In this document: positions 1-7,586 of the stretch, piece by piece
How the letters are laid out: the number at the start of each line of letters is the position of its first letter
How positions within the stretch are numbered: the first letter of the stretch is position 1
Assembly (NCBI GenBank): GCA_023395395.1
Contig: JAEWZH010000020.1
Location: 20,773 to 84,772 of the forward strand
Direction: 5' to 3'
From: Bacteroidota bacterium
GTDB taxonomy: Bacteria > Bacteroidota > Bacteroidia > Bacteroidales > Porphyromonadaceae
Length of the DNA: 64,000 nucleotides
Notes under the pieces: model-generated
Database searches by the model: none
What the model saw: only the letters and a program-made list of their open reading frames with translations
Told to the model about the DNA's origin: nothing
Program-made: the position numbers and the translations under genes

Positions 1-26
1 TGAAATAGTAGACACTTTAAGAGTGC

Positions 27-100
27 GATATAGAAGACAGCTCTCTCCTCTACAGATTCGTCACGGCGTTTCTATAGCGGAGAGAGCTGTCTTCTATATC
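27..100. repeat. Hairpin element HP1: four 22-bp-spaced palindromes forming an inverted repeat
   Basis: The arms at 27-56 and 71-100 are complementary at 28 of 30 positions, around a 14-nt loop containing CGTCACGG. Four TA-centred short palindromes have centres at 30.5, 52.5, 74.5 and 96.5, exactly 22 bp apart. The element has the same 74-bp length as the core of the element at 7480-7565 and aligns to it without gaps; it fits best when one copy is reversed, because the asymmetric loops then match. It begins 23 bp past the stop codon of the minus-strand gene at 123-698, so it could act at the end of that operon, but there is no T-run. Confidence 0.8.
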
Positions 101-122
101 GGAGATTGGAGCGATATTGCTT

Positions 123-698
123 TTAGTCTAACCACCCCTTTATCACCTGCCGCACTTCCTCTTCACCCTCTTTGTAGAGCTCTACAAAGCCAGGATCGAG
201 GTGCGTCAGAAAGAACCAGTCATTTGTACCATCTTTTTTGTAAAGAATGGCTTCACCGTCTTCCGAACCATGATAGGCACGCGCTACACACATGCCTTTC
301 TCTTCGAGAATTGATTTTACACACAGGTACCCCTTCTCACGGTTTTCAATGTAAGTTTTTACCTCATTGTTCGGAATAAAATAGGCATCAACACAAGTAG
401 AGTCTTGCACCATTCCTTGATTGGGAATACTGAGGTTGATTCTCTCGTAGAAGACAAGTTCTGCCCGATCTGTATTTTTGAACATAAATCGGCTGATAGG
501 TACCACATTACCCTTAAATGCTATTTCCTGATAGTCGGGTAGGGCAGCGATATTGATCCATTCGCTGTCTATGCCCAGTTCGTCAGTCGTAAAATCATAG
601 CCATTTATCAGAGAAAGAAACTCTCTCCCATCCTCTATCGTATCGAAGCAAAGCCAAGGGTATTCTCTGTCGTCTTCGTAATAAGCTAAAATGTACAT
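123..698 (-). CDS. Unrecognised 191-aa protein
   Basis: I do not recognise this family. The protein is acidic and apparently soluble, with no signal peptide, no membrane segment and no obvious catalytic motif. It is rich in aromatic residues, with several Tyr and Trp in the first 50 residues and a WFFL segment near residue 160. The length and mixed composition resemble small immunity or SMI1/SUKH-like proteins, but that is only an impression. It is the last gene of a minus-strand run (peptidase, acyltransferase, FabK, this gene), 18 bp after the fabK stop, and the HP1 hairpin follows it. The start at 698 is the first Met of the frame and no better alternative is seen. The absence of frame breaks over 191 codons and the operon position support a real gene. 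Confidence 0.7.
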   Translation of the reverse strand: MYILAYYEDDREYPWLCFDTIEDGREFLSLINGYDFTTDELGIDSEWINIAALPDYQEIAFKGNVVPISRFMFKNTDRAELVFYERINLSIPNQGMVQDSTCVDAYFIPNNEVKTYIENREKGYLCVKSILEEKGMCVARAYHGSEDGEAILYKKDGTNDWFFLTHLDPGFVELYKEGEEEVRQVIKGWLD

Positions 699-716
699 CC
701 TTTACAATTGAAATAG

Positions 717-1667
717 TTATAGGGAAATCTTGCCGAGATCGCGAAGCGCTTCTCTTGCCTCTCGGAGGATATTGCCCATTACTTCTCGTACTGAGTGAAT
801 CCTATCAATAGTGGCGGAAATCTGACCAATCTCTAGCTCTCCCTCTTCTAGGTCTCCCTCATACATACCTTTCTTGGCTCTACCACGCCCTAATAGTTCG
901 GCTAGCTCCTCTTTTGTCGCGCCATTGGCTTCAGCTTCGGCAACTCGGGTCGTAAAACCTCCTTTTGCAAGTCGAGTAGGCATCAGTTTTTTGAGCATCA
1001 GTTTGGTGTCACCCTCTCCAAGATTGATACAATGCTCCTTAAAAGCAGGATGACAAGTGCTTTCTTCGGTAAGAGCAAATGCAGTGCCTATCTGTACACC
1101 ATCAGCGCCCAGGGCAAGCGCTGCTACCATAGATCTACCTGAGGCAATACCGCCTGCCGCTACGAGCGGAATGGAGATAGCATCACGTACGGCTGGAATC
1201 AAGCACATAGTGGTGGTCTCTTCCCTCCCATTATGCCCTCCAGCTTCAAAGCCTTCGGCAATGATAGCATCTACACCACACTCCTCTGCTTTCTTGGCAA
1301 ATTTAGAGCTACTCACAACGTGGAGAACTTTGATACCATGCTCTTTGAGGTGGGAGGTCCAAGTGGCAGGATTGCCAGCAGAAGTGATTACGATAGGCAC
1401 ATTTTCCTCAATGATGATGGCGATATGCTCATCAATACTAGGATATACCAGAGGGAGATTAACACCAAAGGGCTTATCGGAGAGCTTTCTGGTATTACGG
1501 ATCTCTTCGCGGAGCTGATCGGGATACATAGTCCCTGCACCAAGGATTCCAAGCCCTCCTTCGTTACTTACTGCAGCCGCTAGTTTATGTCCGCTTGTCC
1601 AAGCCATACCGCCTTGGATGATGGGGTATTCGATACCCAATAACTGTGTAATAGGATTATTTCTCAT
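717..1667 (-). CDS. fabK: Enoyl-ACP reductase II (FabK family, FMN-dependent)
   Basis: Likely performs the last reduction of each fatty-acid elongation cycle, reducing trans-2-enoyl-ACP with NAD(P)H through FMN in the cytosol. The 316-residue chain has the FabK/nitronate monooxygenase TIM-barrel signatures: QGGMAW at residues 18-23, the Gly-rich GGLGILGAG at 37-45, PFGVN at 66-70, and EAGGHNG at 141-147 with the family His at 145. The later AAGGIASG and GADGVQIGT segments form the FMN phosphate site. The frame is open further upstream, but the ATG at 1667 gives the usual FabK N-terminus and overlaps the end of the acyltransferase gene by 11 bp, so I use it. The nearest alternative is nitronate monooxygenase; the close match to pneumococcal-type FabK around His145 favours FabK. 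Confidence 0.88.
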   Translation of the reverse strand: MRNNPITQLLGIEYPIIQGGMAWTSGHKLAAAVSNEGGLGILGAGTMYPDQLREEIRNTRKLSDKPFGVNLPLVYPSIDEHIAIIIEENVPIVITSAGNPATWTSHLKEHGIKVLHVVSSSKFAKKAEECGVDAIIAEGFEAGGHNGREETTTMCLIPAVRDAISIPLVAAGGIASGRSMVAALALGADGVQIGTAFALTEESTCHPAFKEHCINLGEGDTKLMLKKLMPTRLAKGGFTTRVAEAEANGATKEELAELLGRGRAKKGMYEGDLEEGELEIGQISATIDRIHSVREVMGNILREAREALRDLGKISL

Positions 1668-2796
1668 AATTGATTTGTTTGATAAACTTCTTGGTGAGCC
1701 AACGACGAATAGGTTCGTCGTATAATTTGAGTGCAAGGATTGCGACTATGATAGATCCGAAATAGAAGAGTGCTGCCTGTGGCAAGGACTCTTGGAAAGT
1801 CAGAGCATTCACTTTTACGTATGAGTAATAGAGGTAGAGGAATGGATAGTGTACCATATAGAGTGGATAGGAGAGATCTCCAAGAAATTTGGAGATATGC
1901 TTGGTCACAACATCTTTGGATTGATCTGATGCCCCAAGAACCACGAGGAATGGAAAGACGATGAGCACGCAGATGGCTTCGTAGAGACCGTTCATCCAGA
2001 AATAATCTTGACCACCAATTCGTGGCATCCCGAGGAGGGCGATGAGTACGATCGAAGCTATCCAAAGACCACCTTTGATATCGAGTGGTTTGAATTTCCG
2101 AGAGATCAGAAGTCCCATTGAGAAGCTAAAGAGGACTCGAAGCGATCCTCCAATCATATTGGGGGTATCCATAGTCCACCCAGCACCGATTCCTCCAAAT
2201 GACCCTTCAATTGCAAAGTATGCTAGCCCTATGGCAATAACCACCACAAAGGAGGTCAGTGCTTTGGTCGAAAGTTTTCGGAGGAACCACATGTATATGA
2301 GGTTGCCAATGTATTCGAAGAAAAGTGACCAACTAGGACCATTAAGGGGATACATTTCTCCATTCCCTCGTATCTCATACCTGGGCGCTACTGGGATGAG
2401 AAGCATGTTGAGTAGGGTTGCCCATAGTAGAGCGGTAATACCTACACTATTGACATCCCAAGTCTCCAACTCTGCGAAGTAGAAACAAATAGCTCCAATG
2501 ATAGTCCCAAGTACGACCATAGGTTGGAGACGAATGAGACGGCGCTTGACAAACTCTTTATTGGACATCTTTTGACCCTTGAAGCGGTCGTCATAGGCAA
2601 AGCCGACAACGAAGCCAGAGAGAACAAAAAAGAAGTCTACTGCCAAGTAGCCATGATTGACGATCTGATCTATCTGGCTTGTGGCAAAAGACTCAAAGAG
2701 ATGATAAGCCAGTACAATTAAAGCCGCTACTCCTCGCAATCCATCAAGAGCGAGGTAATGCGGCTTGGAATCCTGGTATGTAGCGGATGCTCTCAT
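1657..2796 (-). CDS. Acyltransferase 3 family membrane protein (OafA/YrhL type)
   Basis: Integral membrane O-acyltransferase of 379 residues, expected to transfer an acetyl or other short acyl group to a cell-envelope sugar; the acceptor cannot be told from sequence. The N-terminal family signature LDGLRGVAA (about residues 17-25) is followed by the conserved His in AYH (about 31-33). About ten hydrophobic segments cover the rest of the chain. The N-terminal FFVLSGFVVG segment and the RLIRLQP segment after the first loop are typical of the family. The gene starts 3 bp after the M3 peptidase stop and its end overlaps the fabK start, so it is the middle of an operon. It has no SGNH hydrolase C-terminal domain. 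Confidence 0.85.
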   Translation of the reverse strand: MRASATYQDSKPHYLALDGLRGVAALIVLAYHLFESFATSQIDQIVNHGYLAVDFFFVLSGFVVGFAYDDRFKGQKMSNKEFVKRRLIRLQPMVVLGTIIGAICFYFAELETWDVNSVGITALLWATLLNMLLIPVAPRYEIRGNGEMYPLNGPSWSLFFEYIGNLIYMWFLRKLSTKALTSFVVVIAIGLAYFAIEGSFGGIGAGWTMDTPNMIGGSLRVLFSFSMGLLISRKFKPLDIKGGLWIASIVLIALLGMPRIGGQDYFWMNGLYEAICVLIVFPFLVVLGASDQSKDVVTKHISKFLGDLSYPLYMVHYPFLYLYYSYVKVNALTFQESLPQAALFYFGSIIVAILALKLYDEPIRRWLTKKFIKQINYEK

Positions 2797-2799
2797 TGG

Positions 2800-4779
2800 T
2801 TATTGAATTAGTCCCGAACGACGCTTGAGAGCCTCTATTGTGGCTGTCCGCCCTTTGAAATTATGATACAGTACTTCTGGTTCGTCAGCATCCCCACGCT
2901 CTAGTATCTCTCTCTTGAAGCGCATCGAGGTTTCGTGGTCATGCAGACCATGCTTTAGAAACTCCTCAAAGGCATCTGCCTCGAGTAGCTCTGCCCACTT
3001 GTAGCCATAATAACCAGCAGCATAGCCACCACTAAAGATGTGGGAGAAGGCTGTGCTGACACTGGTCCCTTCGATGTGTGGAAGGAGAGTTACTTTCTGG
3101 TATGCCTCTTGTTCGAGCACTTCAATATCTTGAGGTAATCTGTCTGGGTCATTGGCATGCCAAAGCATGTCTAGGTAGCCAAAACCGAGCTGACGGATAC
3201 AAGCATATCCTTCTAGGAAGAGGGTATTGCGCTTAATCGCATCTAGTAGTTGGTCAGAGATGGGTTCACCAGTCTTATAATGCTTGGCAAATGTGCGGAT
3301 AAACTCTGGTTGTCTTACCCAATTCTCATTGAAGTGCGATGGTAGCTCTACAAAGTCGTGTACCACATTAGTACCGCTGAGTGAGGAGTAAGGTACTTGG
3401 GTAAGTAACCCATGAAGTCCGTGTCCAAACTCATGGAATAGTGTCGTAACCTCCTCGTGGGTAAGGAGTGATGGTAGGCTTTCGGTAGGAGGCGTAAAGT
3501 TCATCACAAGGCTTACTACAGGGCGCACATCACCATAAGCCTCCAAGAAGTTGGTCATCCACGCTCCCGATCGTTTGCCCTTGCGAGGAAAAAAGTCACA
3601 GAGTAGAGTCCCAACGTACTTATCATGGGAAGTAACCTTATAGACCTTCACCTCAGGGCGATAAGGGGTAAACTCCTTTGTCTCCTCTATCCTGAGCTCG
3701 TAGAGGTCACCGGCGAGGTCAAACATCGCCCGTACCACGCAATTAAGCTCGAAGTAAGGTCTGGTCTGCTCCTCGTCATATCGGAGATATTTCTGGCGGT
3801 ACTTTTCTGCTAGGTAGCTCCAGTCCCATGGTTGGTAGTCAGGGAACCCATTGGTCACCTCGGTTATTTCTTTCTGAGCCAGAGGAGCGTATGCCTCTCG
3901 AAGTTCATCCAGCATACCGAGCACATTGGTTGGAAGTTTTGCCATTTTTGTGCTTAGACGATAATCGGCGAAGCTTTTGTAGCCGAGTAACTGAGCTATC
4001 TGATAGCGAATGGAAGCAATCTTGTACACCAACTCAATATTGCAGGTTCCTTTCCCTCTATCCATTCCGAGCGTAGCACGCCCCATATAGATTTGCTCAC
4101 GGATAGAGCGGTCGTCACAATATTTGAGTAGGGCGCTATACGATGGCATACTGAGGTTAAATATCCACCCCTCCTTATTCTGCTCACGGGCAAGCGATTT
4201 TGCGGACTCAAGAGCAGAAACTGGCAGGCGCTTTATACTCTCCTCATCAGTTACCTGTAGCGTAAAAGCATTCTGCTCTTTCAGTATATTCTGGCCAAAG
4301 GTCAGGGTCGCCATACTGAGTTCTTTACGGAGTCTCTTGAGCTCTTCGCGAATCCTCTCAGGTAGGTAAGCACCACCTCTTTGATAGCTTTCATAGGTGC
4401 GAAATGTGAGTCGCTGATCTATCTCAGATAGTGCGTCTTTTTGCTCCTCATACACTACCCTTACTCTTTCAGCAAGCGTGCTATCCATTCCTACTTCATT
4501 GTTGATGTCACTCAGAAGAGGTGTGAGCTCTTGTGAGAGCTCCATCATCCTATCATCGGCATCACAGCTGAGTAGATTGAAGAATACCGAAGAAGCCAAA
4601 TCAAGACCTTTGCCTGCCTCTTCGAGAGCCAAAATAGTATTCTTAAATGTCGGTGTCTCTTGACACTCTTTAATCTCTCTAATCTCCGACCTATACCACT
4701 CTGCCTCTTCCCGTACATGTGTAGCGAGTAAGTCCGGGTCACGATTGGTAAAGCTGGGAAATAATATCTTATCTTCCAT
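2800..4779 (-). CDS. M3-family zinc oligopeptidase / dipeptidyl carboxypeptidase (Dcp/OpdA-like)
   Basis: Zinc metallopeptidase that should trim short peptides in the cytosol. The 659-residue chain has the HEFGH zinc motif at about residues 446-452, preceded by LLTHEEVTTLF. The third zinc ligand is expected in the following helix, and the C-terminal HIFSGGYAAGYYGYKW block is the M3 substrate-binding signature. Length matches Dcp/oligopeptidase A (about 680). No signal peptide is seen, so a periplasmic location is unlikely. It is the first gene of the run that continues through the acyltransferase and FabK. The rpiB terminator lies immediately upstream at 4795-4823, so its promoter must be in or very near that hairpin. 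Confidence 0.9.
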   Translation of the reverse strand: MEDKILFPSFTNRDPDLLATHVREEAEWYRSEIREIKECQETPTFKNTILALEEAGKGLDLASSVFFNLLSCDADDRMMELSQELTPLLSDINNEVGMDSTLAERVRVVYEEQKDALSEIDQRLTFRTYESYQRGGAYLPERIREELKRLRKELSMATLTFGQNILKEQNAFTLQVTDEESIKRLPVSALESAKSLAREQNKEGWIFNLSMPSYSALLKYCDDRSIREQIYMGRATLGMDRGKGTCNIELVYKIASIRYQIAQLLGYKSFADYRLSTKMAKLPTNVLGMLDELREAYAPLAQKEITEVTNGFPDYQPWDWSYLAEKYRQKYLRYDEEQTRPYFELNCVVRAMFDLAGDLYELRIEETKEFTPYRPEVKVYKVTSHDKYVGTLLCDFFPRKGKRSGAWMTNFLEAYGDVRPVVSLVMNFTPPTESLPSLLTHEEVTTLFHEFGHGLHGLLTQVPYSSLSGTNVVHDFVELPSHFNENWVRQPEFIRTFAKHYKTGEPISDQLLDAIKRNTLFLEGYACIRQLGFGYLDMLWHANDPDRLPQDIEVLEQEAYQKVTLLPHIEGTSVSTAFSHIFSGGYAAGYYGYKWAELLEADAFEEFLKHGLHDHETSMRFKREILERGDADEPEVLYHNFKGRTATIEALKRRSGLIQ

Positions 4780-4794
4780 CCTATGTCAAACAAA

Positions 4795-4823
4795 TGTGGA
4801 GCCACAACCATTGTGGCTCCACA
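4795..4823 (-). terminator. Rho-independent terminator after rpiB
   Basis: A perfect 13-bp stem (TGTGGAGCCACAA and its complement) encloses a 3-nt loop. Read on the minus strand it is followed by TTTGTTTG. It lies 6 bp past the rpiB stop and ends the tkt-rpiB transcript. Confidence 0.85.
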
Positions 4824-4828
4824 ATACT

Positions 4829-5278
4829 TTAGTCTTGAAGCGGTATCTTAGCCACTCGGTCTGTGTGCCTACCACCTTCAAACTCGGTGGAGAAAAACTC
4901 CTTCACAATCGCTTTCGCCTCTTCTTCACTGACAAAACGCCCCGGAATGCTCAGTACATTAGCATCGTTATGCTGCCGTGTGAGATGCGCTTGTTCTGTA
5001 TTCCATGATAGTCCTGCACGCACATGAGCGTGCTTATTCAGAGCCATAGAGATACCGTTGCCTGAACCGCAAACAGCTACACCCCATTGTACTTCGCCTT
5101 TGTCGATAGCATTCCCCAGCTTGTGTGCAAAATCGGGATAGTCTACACGTTCATTTATCAGCGTGCCATAGTCAATGACCATAACATCGGGAAAAATTTG
5201 GTGTAGATACCTTTGTACCACCTCTTTGATTTCGTAGCCGGCATGGTCGCTAGCCAGTCCTATACTTTTGATTTCCAT
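4829..5278 (-). CDS. rpiB: Ribose-5-phosphate isomerase B
   Basis: Interconverts ribose 5-phosphate and ribulose 5-phosphate in the non-oxidative pentose phosphate pathway. The 149-residue chain has the RpiB/LacAB hallmarks: SDHAGYE at residues 10-16, the catalytic Cys70 in CGSGNGI (70-76), HVRAGL, and the C-terminal basic helix. Length is normal for the family. It begins 1 bp after the transketolase stop, so the two pentose phosphate enzymes are co-transcribed, and a strong terminator follows directly. Confidence 0.95.
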   Translation of the reverse strand: MEIKSIGLASDHAGYEIKEVVQRYLHQIFPDVMVIDYGTLINERVDYPDFAHKLGNAIDKGEVQWGVAVCGSGNGISMALNKHAHVRAGLSWNTEQAHLTRQHNDANVLSIPGRFVSEEEAKAIVKEFFSTEFEGGRHTDRVAKIPLQD

Positions 5279-5279
5279 A

Positions 5280-7313
5280 TTACTTATTGAGTAGTTGCTT
5301 CACCTGATTCTTGACATTCTCAGGAGTAAATCCTAGCTTCTCATCCAGTACCTTATAAGGAGCCGAGAAGCCGAAGCTCTCAAGTCCCCATATCTTTCCA
5401 GTCCCATGCGGAATCAATCCCTCAAGATTGACAGGAAGACCGGCCGTAAGACCGAAGCGAGGTAATCCATCAGGGAGTACTTCTGCTTGGTAAGTTTCTG
5501 TTTGTTGCCTAAAGATGGCTTCACTTGTGATAGAAGCGATATTACACTTGATGCCTTCCTCTTCAAGAAGTTTGGCACCAGCGACGAGCGTAGAGACTTC
5601 CGAACCAGTAGCCACTAGTATCGCATCAGGAGCATTTACCTTTTGGACGAGGTAACCACCCTGTTTTACTCGGAGGCTTTGGATGTAGTCATTGCCGGGC
5701 AAATCATCTACGTTTTGGCGAGAAAGGATAAGCACCGTAGGGGTAGACTTATTCTCCATAGCCATCTGCCAGCTCACCGTAGTCTCGTAGACATCTGCAG
5801 GGCGAAGTACCATGGTTGAAGGGTTACCACTATGATTCTTTAGTTTCTCCATCAGCCTAATCTGCGCCTCCTGCTCTACAGGCTCGTGGGTAGGACCGTC
5901 CTCCCCTACACGGAAAGCATCATGAGTCCATACAAATCGTACCGGTACCTCCATCAGTGCAGCGATGCGTACAGCAGGCTTCATGTAATCAGAGAATACA
6001 AAGAAGGTGCCACAAGCGGTATGAAAACCTCCGTGTAGAGCAATACCGATACATACTGCAGCCATAGTGAGTTCTGAAACTCCCGGCTGTAGGAATGCCC
6101 CAGTAAAGTCATCCTTGGTAATCATCTTGGTTTCCTTGAGGAAACCATCTGTTTTGTCTGAATTGGATAGGTCAGCACTGGCCACAATCATATTGGGGAT
6201 ATTCTTGGCGAGGAACCCAAGAGCTTTGGCGCTCGCATTTCGTGTGGCATCGTTGGGCTTCTGTTCTACGCTTTTCCAGTCTAGAAGACTGGTATCTAGG
6301 CTGATCCAGCGCTCCAATTCTCGGGCATCATCTGCGTGGCTCTTGCTCCACTCTGCAAAGAGTGTCTGCCACTTTGCCACTTCCCTTCTAATCTCTTCCT
6401 TACGGGCACGGTATAGAGCCTGTACCTCGTCAAAGATAACAAATGGCTCTTCAGGGTTGCCTCCAAGGCTTTTGATGGTCTCTGCTACACCGCCTCCAGC
6501 CGCAGAAAGCGGTTGCCCATGTGTCTTCACTAGACCCTCGAAACACTCATTCTCAGGCGAAAGCATTCCCTTGCCCATAATAGTACGACCGATGATGAGT
6601 GTTGGCTTGCCTTTCACCGCGATAGCTTGGTCTAGTGCTTTACGGATCTGGTCATGGTTGTTACCATCAATCTCTATCACCTCCCAATTCCATGCACGGT
6701 ACTTCATGGCTACATCCTCTGTCATCACCTCTGATACCTTGGTAGAGAGCTGTACATCATTGGCATCGTAAAACATAATCAGATTGTCTAGCCCCAAATG
6801 CCCTGCGATACGTCCTGCTCCCTGTGATACCTCTTCTTGCACCCCTCCGTCTGAGATAAATGCAAAGATACGTTGTCTCATCAACTCTTCACCAAATCGA
6901 GCAGCTATTTTCTTTGCCGCAATGGCAGCACCTACCGCCATGGTATGCCCTAGGCCGAGAGGACCGGAAGTATTCTCGATACCACGCACTACGTCTAGCT
7001 CGGGATGACCTGGTGTAGGGCTCCCCCATTGGCGGAAGTTCATCAGCTCCTCCATTGTATATCTCTCCGTCATCGCCAATACCCCATAGAGCATTGGGCT
7101 CATGTGTCCTGGGTCTAGGAAAAAGCGATCCCTGGCAATCCACTCAGGTCGCTCAGGATCGTAGACCATATACTCGGAGAAGAGGATATGGGCGAAGTCT
7201 GCACCTCCCATCGCACCTCCTGGGTGTCCCGACTTAGCACGTTCTACCATAGAGAGTGATAAAATCCTCAGATTGTCAGCCGCTTTGAGGCTCAGCGTAT
7301 TTTCAGTAGCCAT
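5280..7313 (-). CDS. tkt: Transketolase
   Basis: Thiamine-diphosphate enzyme that moves two-carbon units between sugar phosphates, linking glycolysis and pentose synthesis. The 677-residue protein has full length: an N-terminal TPP domain with GHPGGAMG near residue 30, the TPP/Mg segment SDGGVQEE and downstream DANDVQLS, and the middle pyrimidine-binding domain with TACGTFFVFSDYMKPAVRIA split by VRFVWTHDAFRVGEDGPTHEP, followed by the C-terminal domain. It is first in the tkt-rpiB operon. A -7 box (TAAATTTG, minus strand, 7382-7389) lies about 70 bp upstream. The HP2 inverted repeat stands between that promoter and the end of the carAB gene. Confidence 0.95.
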   Translation of the reverse strand: MATENTLSLKAADNLRILSLSMVERAKSGHPGGAMGGADFAHILFSEYMVYDPERPEWIARDRFFLDPGHMSPMLYGVLAMTERYTMEELMNFRQWGSPTPGHPELDVVRGIENTSGPLGLGHTMAVGAAIAAKKIAARFGEELMRQRIFAFISDGGVQEEVSQGAGRIAGHLGLDNLIMFYDANDVQLSTKVSEVMTEDVAMKYRAWNWEVIEIDGNNHDQIRKALDQAIAVKGKPTLIIGRTIMGKGMLSPENECFEGLVKTHGQPLSAAGGGVAETIKSLGGNPEEPFVIFDEVQALYRARKEEIRREVAKWQTLFAEWSKSHADDARELERWISLDTSLLDWKSVEQKPNDATRNASAKALGFLAKNIPNMIVASADLSNSDKTDGFLKETKMITKDDFTGAFLQPGVSELTMAAVCIGIALHGGFHTACGTFFVFSDYMKPAVRIAALMEVPVRFVWTHDAFRVGEDGPTHEPVEQEAQIRLMEKLKNHSGNPSTMVLRPADVYETTVSWQMAMENKSTPTVLILSRQNVDDLPGNDYIQSLRVKQGGYLVQKVNAPDAILVATGSEVSTLVAGAKLLEEEGIKCNIASITSEAIFRQQTETYQAEVLPDGLPRFGLTAGLPVNLEGLIPHGTGKIWGLESFGFSAPYKVLDEKLGFTPENVKNQVKQLLNK

Positions 7314-7381
7314 AGTAAGAAATAACTGTTATATGATTATGTGTGATTACTCTGTAATCCAGCTCCTCCCCATACTTTCTA

Positions 7382-7389
7382 CAAATTTA
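7382..7389 (-). promoter_or_regulatory. Predicted -7 box for tkt-rpiB
   Basis: TAAATTTG on the minus strand matches the Bacteroidetes -7 consensus TAnnTTTG. No good -33 TTG is seen at the expected 19-21 bp spacing. The predicted leader is about 60 nt. Confidence 0.5.
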
Positions 7390-7479
7390 CTCATTTTTCC
7401 CTAGAATATTGGGCTTGATGCGTAATACACCACGAAAGTTGATTAATCTATAAATAGAGAAATGAGGTAGAGCAGCAAA

Positions 7480-7565
7480 ATCTCCGATATAGAAGAGGTC
7501 TCTCTCCTCTATAGAGCCACCGTGACGGCTCTATAGAGGAGAGAGACCTCTTCTATATCGGAGAT
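7480..7565. repeat. Hairpin element HP2: perfect 39-bp inverted repeat with 22-bp internal periodicity
   Basis: The arms at 7480-7518 and 7527-7565 are fully complementary around the 8-nt loop ACCGTGAC. Inside it, four palindromic centres lie at 7489.5, 7511.5, 7533.5 and 7555.5, exactly 22 bp apart; the two inner ones are perfect CTCTATAGAG. The motif CTCCTCTATAGAGC is also the repeat core of the array at 63582-63728. It begins 22 bp past the carAB stop. Read in that direction the stem is followed by a short TTTT, so it may terminate transcription, but the stem is far longer than an ordinary terminator. Confidence 0.9.
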
Positions 7566-7586
7566 AAACCCAAGAGCGCGACTATA

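Noticed and set aside
1057..1583. Plus-strand open frames of more than 110 codons opposite fabK
   Set aside because: They are antisense to a well-supported gene, and their translations show no family features. Similar shadows opposite transketolase, carAB and the MATE genes were rejected for the same reason.
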